Below are positions 7,931 through 14,304 of a DNA stretch of 17,919 bases, one piece after another. This DNA is from Pseudomonadota bacterium (GTDB lineage Bacteria; Desulfobacterota; JADFVX01), in assembly GCA_015222555.1 (NCBI GenBank), contig JADFVM010000112.1, positions 1 through 17,919 of the forward strand, in the 5' to 3' direction. The notes below the pieces were generated by a model. That model was not told the origin of the DNA and ran no database searches. It worked only from the letters and a program-made list of their open reading frames with translations. A program made the position numbers and the translations under genes. Numbering within the stretch: the first letter of the stretch is position 1; every line of letters begins with the position of its first letter.

Positions 7931-8911
7931 ATGGATAAATATCCACGCATGTTTATTATTTCAAGTGTAATCTATCTTCTCATCGGGACAGTGATGGGTG
8001 TTATGATGGCAAGTCATGCCCTTGATCCTCAGTTCAGGTTTGTCCATATTCACTTAAATCTTTTCGGCTTTATGGCCATGATGGTCTTTGGTGTGGCATA
8101 TCACATCCTACCCCGCTTTATGGGAAAAACCATTAAGTATCCCATGCTGATTCCAGTCCATTTCTATTTTGCTACCATCGGCCTCATTGGTATGCTTATC
8201 GCCTTTCTTGCCGGCGGCTATACAGAAGCCGACGCCCTTATTGCCGAAAAACTCTTTGAGATGTCTGCCGGATTCAGTACTCTGGCCGTTTTTCTCTTTG
8301 CCATTAACATTATTCCTGTGCTTTTGCTGACGCCGAGAAGGGCACCCGGCTCAGCGCCAGTCCTAGCATCGGCCCCCTCGCCGGAGCCGAAAGCAGAAGG
8401 GGCACAAGAAACCTTTGTCATCACAGCCAGCATGAAGATCAGCGAAGTCCTTGAGAAAAAGCCGGGAACTCTCAACGTTTTTATTAATGCCGGCTTTAAA
8501 GCGCTGGCCGATCCTGAAAAAAGAAAAACCATGGGTGAAAAACTGGTATTAAAGACAGCCTGCCAGATCAGAGGGATTAACGTCGATGATCTTCTGAAAA
8601 AACTGAACGGCCCCATAGCAGAGGGAGAATCACAGGGACAGGCTGTTGAAGCCGCCCCTGAAGTACCACAGGCACAGCTGTCCATCAAAAGGGGTGACCT
8701 CATTACCCTTCAGACCCCTGTGGGGCATATGGTGCAGGTCTATCCTGAAACTAAAATTGTTCTGGAAAGAAACTATGGCGGAGAATGTTTTACCTGCCCC
8801 GGTATGGCTGTTGAGACTATTGAGCAGACCGCCAATATGCACAATAAAAAACCGGAAGAAATTCTGGATGAAATCAACACCATTGTGAAAAAGGCCCTGT
8901 CTAAGGCTTAA
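7931..8911 (+). CDS. Haem-copper-oxidase-like membrane domain fused to two DUF1858-type domains
   Basis: The 326-aa protein has three parts. Residues 1-133 form four hydrophobic helices with 'FVHIHLNLFGFMAMMVFGVAYHILPRFMGK', resembling part of subunit I of cbb3 oxidases/NorB. Histidines H39, H41, H58 and H77 are candidate haem or metal ligands. An Ala/Pro-rich linker follows (about 134-160). Residues about 163-226 read 'SEVLEKKPGTLNVFINAGF...', like DUF1858/ScdA-N domains but with only one Cys (211). Residues about 252-322 form a second DUF1858-like domain of the hybrid-cluster-protein-associated redox-disulfide type, with C286-F-T-C289. AGAGG (7920-7924) precedes ATG 7931. A redox or NO/haem-related sensing role is inference; a complete oxidase is excluded by size. 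Confidence 0.72.
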   Translation: MDKYPRMFIISSVIYLLIGTVMGVMMASHALDPQFRFVHIHLNLFGFMAMMVFGVAYHILPRFMGKTIKYPMLIPVHFYFATIGLIGMLIAFLAGGYTEADALIAEKLFEMSAGFSTLAVFLFAINIIPVLLLTPRRAPGSAPVLASAPSPEPKAEGAQETFVITASMKISEVLEKKPGTLNVFINAGFKALADPEKRKTMGEKLVLKTACQIRGINVDDLLKKLNGPIAEGESQGQAVEAAPEVPQAQLSIKRGDLITLQTPVGHMVQVYPETKIVLERNYGGECFTCPGMAVETIEQTANMHNKKPEEILDEINTIVKKALSKA

Positions 8912-8945
8912 TTTATCCTGGAAGGATTTGGTTTTACTTCCCGTT

Positions 8946-9116
8946 AAAACTGAGCCGAGTGAAGCTGTTGGCTGAGGGATAAGGGCACAAACTGTTTGAG
9001 CGAAGCGAGTTTTTGCGCCCGCCGAAGGCAACTGTGGAACGAGTGGAGCCAACGGCCCAGTTTTTGGGCGGCTTTTCTTTTGCATACTTGTTCTTTGGCC
9101 GTCAAAGAAAAGTATG
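8946..9116. repeat. Highly structured intergenic element (nested inverted repeats)
   Basis: This gene-free stretch is unusually self-complementary. AAAACTG (8946-8952) pairs with CAGTTTT (9058-9064). Inside it GCTGTTGGCT (8964-8973) pairs with AGCCAACGGC (9047-9056), 10 bp with one G-U. Inside that are a GGGC/GCCC-closed hairpin (8983-9020) holding GCGAAGC (9000-9006) and a GCC-GAA-GGC hairpin (9021-9029). A separate 14-bp stem with one bulged G follows: CATACTT (9083-9089) with AAGTATG (9110-9116) and TTCTTTG (9091-9097) with CAAAGAA (9103-9109). The last hairpin resembles CTTTGGCC-type intergenic repeats that I recall from many proteobacteria, so a dispersed repeat is the leading idea; a structured RNA or terminator pair is the alternative. 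Confidence 0.6.
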
Positions 9117-9156
9117 AATTCTTATAACATAATTAATTGCAAGCAAGGAGTCCCCA

Positions 9157-9387
9157 ATGCCCATGCCCAAATATGTCTGCACCGTCTGCTGCTGCTCAGA
9201 CAAGCCGATTAAATACAGAAGAGGTAGAAACAAAACGGAGATACTCCTGTGGCTCTGCTTTCTCGTTCCCGGCCTCTTATATACCATATGGCGAAATACC
9301 TCGACCATTCTCGCATGCCCCCGCTGCGAAACAACCACCATGATCTCAACAAAAAGCCCCCACGGCCAGCGACTCATCGGCGCCTGA
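9157..9387 (+). CDS. Small zinc-ribbon protein with one membrane helix
   Basis: The 76-aa product starts at ATG 9157, with AAGGAG at 9145-9150 as ribosome binding site. It has an N-terminal Cys cluster (YVCTVCCCS, residues 6-14), a basic segment, one hydrophobic helix (about 29-44, 'ILLWLCFLVPGLLYTIW') and a C-terminal CPRC (54-57). Two Cys pairs flanking a helix suggest that both ends fold onto one zinc ion, as in a widespread family of uncharacterised small proteins that carry '...LWL..PGLIY..WR' between Cys pairs. I do not know a function. It stands alone between the structured element and the patatin gene. Confidence 0.7.
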   Translation: MPMPKYVCTVCCCSDKPIKYRRGRNKTEILLWLCFLVPGLLYTIWRNTSTILACPRCETTTMISTKSPHGQRLIGA

Positions 9388-9619
9388 GCCTTAAAAGGGC
9401 TCCCGAGTCTCAACTCTCTTCCCATATAATCCCTCCTCACTAATCCTTTAATCCCTGAGCCCATTTTCCCCCGGAAAAACACAAAACCGCAATATATGAC
9501 GCAAATTAAGCAATATGTGTCGTACATTTTCTTTTTGTTTGTGATATAGATTGCACATCGTTAATTTGAGGGACAATCTAGACAGCAATCCGCTTGAATA
9601 TAGTAAGAGGTAAAGCAAT
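9388..9619 (+). other. Intergenic region upstream of the patatin-like gene
   Basis: No credible coding sequence is seen. A short inverted repeat (GAGCC 9386-9390 with GGCTC 9398-9402) overlaps the stop of the small zinc-ribbon gene but lacks a T-run. The right half is AT-rich and should contain the promoter of the patatin-like gene, though I cannot single out a convincing -35/-10 pair. Confidence 0.4.
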
Positions 9620-10564
9620 ATGTCGAAGACAATTAATATCTTATCACTCGACGGTGGAGGCATTCGCGGTCTTGCCACGGCCATGTTTCTTTCGCAATTA
9701 GAAAAAGAGATGGAAAGCGCACTTTATGATAAATTTGATCTCTTTGCAGGGACGAGCACGGGCGCGTTAATCGCACTTAACATTGCAGCCAACAAGGCGA
9801 CAGGTGAAAACTGTGTCCATCTCTATAGCGCTGATAACGCGCAAACCATGATGGACAAATCATTTTGGGATGAACATTTGCCGATACAAAATCAGCCTAA
9901 ATATGATGGAAAAGGGAAAAAGAAAATTTTAAAAAAAGTTTTCAAGGATAAACGAATACTGGATGTTGATAAATCTGTGCTCATCACAGCCTATGATATT
10001 ATTTTAAGGCAAATAGTCGTTTTTAAAAGCAAAGGGGGGGCTGACGCGGAGTACAATCCCAAACTGCTTGAAGTGGCAGACGCAACAACTGCGGCACCCA
10101 CCTATTTCCCCACCGTAAAAAGTAAAGATGACCCTAATCGCTGGCTTGTTGATGGCGGCCTGTCAGCGAATAATCCCTCCATGTGCGCCCTGGCTGAAGT
10201 GCTAAAGACACATAGACCGGATAAAATAAAGTTGTTGTCAATAGGTACGGGAATTCAGATCCGCGGCAAGTCGAAGGCGGATGAAGTAGGTAAGGCATCA
10301 CAAGGATGGGGTGGAATCGGCTGGCTTAAGAACGGCCTCATCGATCATCTGTTTGCCGGCAATACAACGGCAACCGATTATCATTGCAAACAGATTTTGG
10401 GTGATAATTACATCCGGGTCGATGGGCCCCTTATTTATTGCAATGATGATCTTGATGATGTTTCACAGGGGAATATCGATAATCTGAAACGAATGGGAAG
10501 AGAGTGGTATGAACAGTTTGGGGAGGATGTGAAGGCATTTCTGGGTGGAGATAAAAGCGAATAA
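9620..10564 (+). CDS. Patatin-like phospholipase
   Basis: This 314-aa protein is a patatin-fold lipid acyl hydrolase with a Ser-Asp dyad. The oxyanion-hole motif DGGGIRG is at 11-17, the nucleophile elbow G-T-S-T-G at 44-48 (Ser46) and the catalytic DGG at 178-180. No signal peptide is visible, so it should be cytoplasmic or peripheral on the inner membrane. Such stand-alone patatins include membrane-degrading effectors of CBASS-type antiphage systems (CapV) as well as housekeeping lipases. No CD-NTase, E1/E2-like or other CBASS partner is found on either side, so an immune role is only a possibility. AGAGG (9606-9610) precedes ATG 9620. Confidence 0.9.
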   Translation: MSKTINILSLDGGGIRGLATAMFLSQLEKEMESALYDKFDLFAGTSTGALIALNIAANKATGENCVHLYSADNAQTMMDKSFWDEHLPIQNQPKYDGKGKKKILKKVFKDKRILDVDKSVLITAYDIILRQIVVFKSKGGADAEYNPKLLEVADATTAAPTYFPTVKSKDDPNRWLVDGGLSANNPSMCALAEVLKTHRPDKIKLLSIGTGIQIRGKSKADEVGKASQGWGGIGWLKNGLIDHLFAGNTTATDYHCKQILGDNYIRVDGPLIYCNDDLDDVSQGNIDNLKRMGREWYEQFGEDVKAFLGGDKSE

Positions 10565-10651
10565 GTGCATATGATTTATGATTGTTCCCAGAGTTAATTC
10601 TCAAAGTTTTTGCCAATGGGTGACGAACAGTAAAAGAGAACCGTTGTTGAT

Positions 10652-10677
10652 GCTCAGTAATTAGGTAACACTTTTGG
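10652..10677 (+). repeat. Left terminal inverted repeat core of the IS
   Basis: This 26-nt segment begins GCTCAGTAATTAGG and ends TTTTGG. It pairs with 11641-11665 with one substitution, one further mismatch and one single-base gap. It lies about 30 nt upstream of the transposase ribosome binding site, where an IS terminus is expected. Confidence 0.72.
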
Positions 10678-10707
10678 TATATTAAAGCAAGCCAAGGGAG
10701 GCACCTA

Positions 10708-11668
10708 ATGTAAACACTCAGATCAAGTTATTGTAAAGCGCTGGATTCCAATTTTAAAAGAATACGAAAGAACGAAAGCTAAAATTGAGCCACGACCGTT
10801 TAAATTTATAAAGAATCTTTGTGAAGCTCACCATATAAGTACAAAAGAACTAAGGCGTTATTATATAAAATGGATTGAAGGGAATAAAACAAATGAATCC
10901 CTTCTTCCTGACAAAAGGGGACCACGACCTGGTTCGAGACGAACGCCTAAAGATATAGAACGGAACATTATCAAGGCCTATCGTCAATTCGGGTCAAACC
11001 GTTATGAGCTAGTTCTATTATTCAAACCTCATTATCTGGACAAAACGCCTTCTTCTGCGACAATGGACAGGATAAAGTCACGTTATCCTCTTAACGAATC
11101 ACAGAAGAAAATCATCAAGCGTTATGAAAAAAAGGCCCCAGGGGAACTTGCTCATATTGATATGACAAAGATTCCCAAAGATATCAGGTGCTCTTTTAAA
11201 ACCAAGGAGCTCTATGTTGTAGGACTTTGTGATGACTGCACAAGAATCACCTACGCCGAGATCGTAAAAGATAAAAAAGCATCAACTATGACCTACTTCC
11301 TGGCCCGTTCGCTTTCATGGTTTAAGCAGATGTATAATTTTGAATTCGAAAAGATCATGTCCGACAATGGGCCTGAGTTCAAAGGTTCTCTTGACAGAGA
11401 ACATCCTTTCGAAACAATGTGCCATGAGCTAGGAATAAAGCATATCTATACCAGACCATACAGACCTCAAACGAATGGTAAAATTGAGGCCTTCTGGAAA
11501 ATCATAAAGAACGAATTATTCTATCCCCACTCATTTGATTCTAAGGAAGATTTGGTCCTAAATCTCGGCAATTATCTTTTCGAATATAACCACCTCAGAA
11601 AACATGGTGGATTGAATTATGAAACACCTTTTGATAAACTCCAAAAAGTTACCGAATTACTGAGCTAG
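10708..11668 (+). pseudogene. IS481-like transposase, frameshifted directly after the start codon
   Basis: The full reading frame is about 319 codons. A strong ribosome binding site (AGGGAGG, 10695-10701) stands 6 nt before ATG 10708, but the next triplet is TAA. Dropping the single T at 10711 restores 'M-KHSDQVIVKRW' and an open frame to TAG 11666-11668, with no other ATG, GTG or TTG until ATG 11063. The N-terminal part is a helix-turn-helix region ('NLCEAHHISTKELRRYYIKW'). The rve/DDE core has Asp in 'LAHIDMTK', Asp in 'MSDNGPEF' and Glu in 'NGKIEAFW' (D33, D101 and E142 counted from ATG 11063). Translation from 11063 would keep the catalytic core (201 aa) but lose DNA binding. It is probably an inactivated copy, though a sequencing error in one base would give the same picture. 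Confidence 0.75.
11641..11665 (-). repeat. Right terminal inverted repeat core of the IS
   Basis: This 25-nt segment reads CCAAAAAGTTACCGAATTAC and then TGAGC. Its reverse complement matches the left core at 10652-10677. It encodes the final residues of the transposase (QKVTELLS), so the gene ends inside the repeat. Confidence 0.72.
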
Positions 11669-11725
11669 TACAACCGTCCCCTTTTCCCTCATTATTTCTT
11701 GTTTCGTGATCTCGGAGATGACGAG

Positions 11726-11897
11726 ATGTATAAAGTCAAATCAAATGAACTGGAAATAAAAACACCGTTCCCAGCTACAAAAGATCAGAAGAAATGGAAA
11801 GTAATGCCTTGGGGACCTCAAGCTCTACGTCAAGAAAACAGTGAGAAAATATAACAGGCCACTGCAAGTCCCTGAGTTGAGTAAGATCTTTAAATTT
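11726..11897 (+). pseudogene. Degraded coding remnant right of the IS
   Basis: Two overlapping frames join into one plausible protein tail. Frame A (ATG 11726 to TAA 11852-11854) reads MYKVKSNELEIKTPFPA... to KVMPW. Removing one G from GGGG at 11814-11817 moves into the frame that reads DLKLYVKKTVRKYNRPLQVP and runs on to the lipoprotein ATG at 11898. The joined tail looks like an ordinary basic protein end, perhaps from another transposase or integrase, but I recognise no family. It may be what was left of a gene interrupted before or by the IS. Evidence is limited to reading-frame appearance. Confidence 0.3.
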
Positions 11898-12557
11898 ATG
11901 AAAACATATATAACAAAATGCAGGCCAAGTCTTCTCCTTATAGTAATTTTTTTCCTCATTAACATTCTTGGGTGCGATAACTCAAAACCTCAGACTCAAG
12001 AAATTCCTAATTTACAAACAGGCGAGACTGAGACGTCAAAAAAAGAAATAATACAACTTCAAGCTGAGATAAATGAACTTCAAAGAAGTAACAAAGAGTT
12101 GCTTGCACAAAACTAAGAGCTTGTAGAGGAAGTTAAGAAATTTAATAATCAGAAAAAAGAAATGGTAAAACGCATTGAAGCACTAATTGAGGGTTATGAA
12201 ACAGGGCTATGGAGTACGGAAGATACAGATATTTATCCAATATACAAAAAGCCACTGAAAGCCGCTGACGTGCAAACACTCATATCGGAATTAAATAATG
12301 AATTTACGAAATCTGGTCTCCCTAAAGTAGTATTTCAAAAAAAGGAAAATAATATTGTATTCATTGGCATTGATGATGCTGAACAACTCACGCAGAGGAT
12401 GGGATCTAGTGGTGCCTTATCCTACATGGCATCAGTAACGTATTCTATTACATCAGTCAAGGGCGTGGACTGTGTGTCCTTTAAATTTGAAGAGGGCGAC
12501 CATGCTGTACCTGGTCAATATTGTCATTACTCATTTGAACCTCACACATTATTATAA
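11898..12557 (+). pseudogene. GerMN-like coiled-coil lipoprotein interrupted by an in-frame TAA
   Basis: From ATG 11898 the product begins with a lipoprotein signal peptide (hydrophobic 12-24, lipobox I-L-G-C, lipidated Cys26), then a Gln/Glu-rich linker and a heptad-like coiled coil (IIQLQAEINELQRSNKELL). A TAA at 12114-12116 stops it after 72 residues. The same frame resumes at once with 'ELVEEVKKFNNQKKEM', continuing the coiled coil, and runs to TAA 12555-12557. The second half has 'MGSSGALSYMASVTYSITSV' followed by 'EEGDHAVPGQY', resembling GerMN-type domains of secreted or lipoproteins. One base change (for example CAA, GAA or AAA to TAA) explains the break. Two separate products, 11898-12116 and 12162-12557 (ATG 12162, weak ribosome binding site), are the alternative. 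Confidence 0.6.
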
Positions 12558-12560
12558 ACA

Positions 12561-12935
12561 ATGGAACATCTAATTGCAGCCCGATATAATTTGTTTTGGT
12601 ATTTATCTTTAATTGCCCCTGCTGTGATAATGCTATTCTTTACCTCAATGCGTAAAAAAAATTTGATGATCATTGGAGTCATTATTTCCTTAATCACGAC
12701 TTATTCACTTTGTAATTTGTCGGTTGAAAAGAAATGGAAGACTCGTAATGAAATAGCAAAGACCGAACAGGAACGTGCTTATGCAACGGCAGATAGTGCT
12801 AATTTGGTATTCACAGCCATTTTTATAGGGCCTTTCGAGTCTATTCTATACACTAGTTTTTGGGGATTCATCGGCATAAAAATATGGCCCAGGCCTCGTA
12901 AAGAGGACAAAGAAAAAAACATTACCAGTGGCTGA
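12561..12935 (+). CDS. Hypothetical three-helix membrane protein
   Basis: This 124-aa protein has three hydrophobic segments at about 11-28, 35-51 and 82-109. A charged stretch (VEKKWKTRNEIAKTEQER, about 55-72) lies between the second and third, and the C-terminus is basic and acidic (RPRKEDKEKN). I recognise no family. The ATG lies 3 nt after the stop of the lipoprotein frame and has no good ribosome binding site of its own, so it is probably translated by coupling to the upstream gene. Lipoprotein plus small membrane protein may form one envelope unit, which is inference from spacing only. Confidence 0.6.
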   Translation: MEHLIAARYNLFWYLSLIAPAVIMLFFTSMRKKNLMIIGVIISLITTYSLCNLSVEKKWKTRNEIAKTEQERAYATADSANLVFTAIFIGPFESILYTSFWGFIGIKIWPRPRKEDKEKNITSG

Positions 12936-12952
12936 AAAATCGACTGTTAATA

Positions 12953-12973
12953 CGCAGTTGTGTTTTAACTGCG
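12953..12973. repeat. Short perfect hairpin between the membrane protein and GNAT genes
   Basis: CGCAGTT (12953-12959) pairs perfectly with AACTGCG (12967-12973) around a GTGTTTT loop. No T-run follows on either strand, so it does not look like a standard intrinsic terminator. Confidence 0.45.
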
Positions 12974-13011
12974 GCTTAGCGCAAATATTGTACAACAAGT
13001 AATGAAACTGT

Positions 13012-13509
13012 ATGAATATCCGATTCGAACAGCCTGGTGATATAGAGAAAATTAGAAAAGTTCACCTTAAAGCTTTTGAAGCAAACACAGAAGCAAACCT
13101 AGTTGAGTCTTTACGAAACAGTGGTGTTGAGTTGATTTCACTATTAGCTGAAGAGAATGGGGAAGTAATTGGCCATATTTTATTCAGCCCAGTTACGATG
13201 GATGGGGATATCAAGATAATGGGCCTGGCACCTATGGCTGTATTACCTAATTGGCAAAGGAAAGGTGCAGGCAAACAACTGATAAACGAGGGATTGAAAG
13301 CCTGTGAAAAGGTCGGGTATGGGGCTGTCGTGGTACTTGGACATCCTGATTATTATCCTCAGTTTGGTTTTGTGCCATCTGTAAATTTTGGGATCAAATC
13401 TGAATATGATGTCCCACCAGAAGTTTTTATGGTAAAGGAGTTACAGAAGGGTGCTTTGAAAGGTATAAGCGGAACAGTTAAGTACTATCAAGTCTTTAAT
13501 GAAGTATAG
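13012..13509 (+). CDS. GNAT-family N-acetyltransferase (YhbS-like)
   Basis: This 165-aa protein has the GNAT fold that transfers acetyl from acetyl-CoA to an amine. The acetyl-CoA-binding core is 'LAPMAVLPNWQRKGAGKQLINEGL' (about 72-95), with the pyrophosphate loop Q-R-K-G-A-G-K. 'GAVVVLGHPDYYPQFGF' (about 104-120) is the hallmark of the COG3153/YhbS branch. The substrate is unknown. ATG 13012 lies about 75 nt after the membrane protein and has only a poor ribosome binding site. It converges on cobS, with 61 nt between the stops and no clear terminator. Its presence beside broken accessory genes suggests it arrived with them, but it is itself intact. Confidence 0.88.
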   Translation: MNIRFEQPGDIEKIRKVHLKAFEANTEANLVESLRNSGVELISLLAEENGEVIGHILFSPVTMDGDIKIMGLAPMAVLPNWQRKGAGKQLINEGLKACEKVGYGAVVVLGHPDYYPQFGFVPSVNFGIKSEYDVPPEVFMVKELQKGALKGISGTVKYYQVFNEV

Positions 13510-13570
13510 TCATGTTACAATTGGATTAATCAGGACGCTCCTAACGTCTCGCTCCTCACCTCAAGTCAAC

Positions 13571-14302
13571 TTAAATAAAGGCGAAGAAGAACAGAACCAT
13601 CACTTCCAGCAGTTCATTTAATGCACCAATCACATCCCCGGTAATACCATCAATCTTCCTAATAAAAAACCTCGACCACCAGAGCGTAAAGAGGCCTGCC
13701 ATGACAGCAACGAAAATCCCCGCAAGGCCGCCTAGGAAAAGTGACAGGATTAAAGTGATGGCAATAGCGACTGTTAGTGCACTCTTGTCCAGCCCATCTG
13801 CAAAGGGCCGGCCCACTCCTTCCGTCCTCGCGTAGGGTGAAAGATAGGTCAAAAGTACCTGGCCGCCGCGGCTGATAACAGGCATAAGCAAAAGGGCTGC
13901 ACCCCTCGTTTCACCACCGATGCTGTTCAGTGCCTCCCACTTTATTAGAAGAAGAAGGATGAGTCCAATTGCACCAAAGGCGCCAACCCGGCTGTCTCGC
14001 ATAATTGTCAGGATGCGTTCCTTGTTATTTCCTCCGCCAATACCGTCCAGCGTATCCACGAAGCCGTCCATATGCAGACCGCCTGTGACGATAATCAGTG
14101 TGGCAATGATGATGATATTAACAAGTCTTTCAGGCAGATAGGGGGATAATAATGAATTGAGGAGTAGAAGAATAACTCCCAGTAATAAACCGACGAGCGG
14201 GAAAATAGCCATGGATCGGCCAAGGGCCTTTCCTTCAAAATCGGTGCTTTTGGGATAGGGAATAAGTGTCAGAAAACCAAGGGCTGTAAAAAATTGTTTC
14301 AC
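13571..14302 (-). CDS. cobS: Adenosylcobinamide-GDP ribazoletransferase (cobalamin synthase)
   Basis: CobS is the inner-membrane enzyme that joins adenosylcobinamide-GDP to alpha-ribazole(-phosphate), the last bond of the nucleotide loop. The 243-aa length is standard. The family motifs 'GGLHMDGFVDTLDG' (about 74-87), 'RDSRVGAFG' (about 102-110) and the C-terminal 'DGITGDVIGALNEL' are all present, and the rest is a series of hydrophobic helices. It is the last gene of the leftward operon, starting 2 nt after the cobU stop, so the two are co-translated. Confidence 0.96.
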   Translation of the reverse strand: MKQFFTALGFLTLIPYPKSTDFEGKALGRSMAIFPLVGLLLGVILLLLNSLLSPYLPERLVNIIIIATLIIVTGGLHMDGFVDTLDGIGGGNNKERILTIMRDSRVGAFGAIGLILLLLIKWEALNSIGGETRGAALLLMPVISRGGQVLLTYLSPYARTEGVGRPFADGLDKSALTVAIAITLILSLFLGGLAGIFVAVMAGLFTLWWSRFFIRKIDGITGDVIGALNELLEVMVLFFFAFI

Positions 14303-14304
14303 CT

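Larger units (their letters stand above)
10632..11685 (+). mobile_element. IS481-like insertion sequence (about 1.05 kb)
   Basis: The element holds one transposase gene and is bounded by imperfect inverted repeats that I aligned by eye. The inner core GCTCAGTAATTAGGTAACAC continues to 10677 on the left, and its complement lies at 11641-11665 on the right: 23 matches over 26 aligned positions. Weaker similarity continues outwards past a four-base non-matching gap, with GTTGT on both sides and then AAAAG-rich sequence, to about 10632 and 11685. The right repeat runs through the last codons of the transposase. No clear target-site duplication is seen, so the outer limits are uncertain. Family assignment comes from the HTH plus rve-type DDE architecture. 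Confidence 0.72.

Noticed and set aside
8983..9029. CRISPR-like or tandem repeat array from recurring GAGCGAAGCGAG/GAACGAGTGGAG-type words
   Set aside because: The words differ and are not evenly spaced; they are explained by pairing within one folded element.
8630..9085. 151-aa minus-strand ORF covering the end of the oxidase-DUF1858 gene and the structured element
   Set aside because: It overlaps a well supported gene and the repeat, shows no recognisable motif and has no supporting start signal.
9102..9527. 141-aa minus-strand ORF opposite the small zinc-ribbon gene
   Set aside because: The plus-strand ORF has a clear ribosome binding site and Cys pairs of a known type; the antisense frame shows no coherent features.
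9620..10564. CBASS antiphage operon
   Set aside because: Only a patatin gene is present; no CD-NTase, E1/E2, HORMA or TRIP13-like partner is found within several kilobases on either side.
12936..13011. Integron attC-like site between small cassette-like genes (hairpin 12953-12973, GTTAATA and GTACAAC nearby)
   Set aside because: The R'/R'' core sites do not fit the required GTTRRRY/RYYYAAC pattern, no similar site flanks the other genes and no integrase is present.
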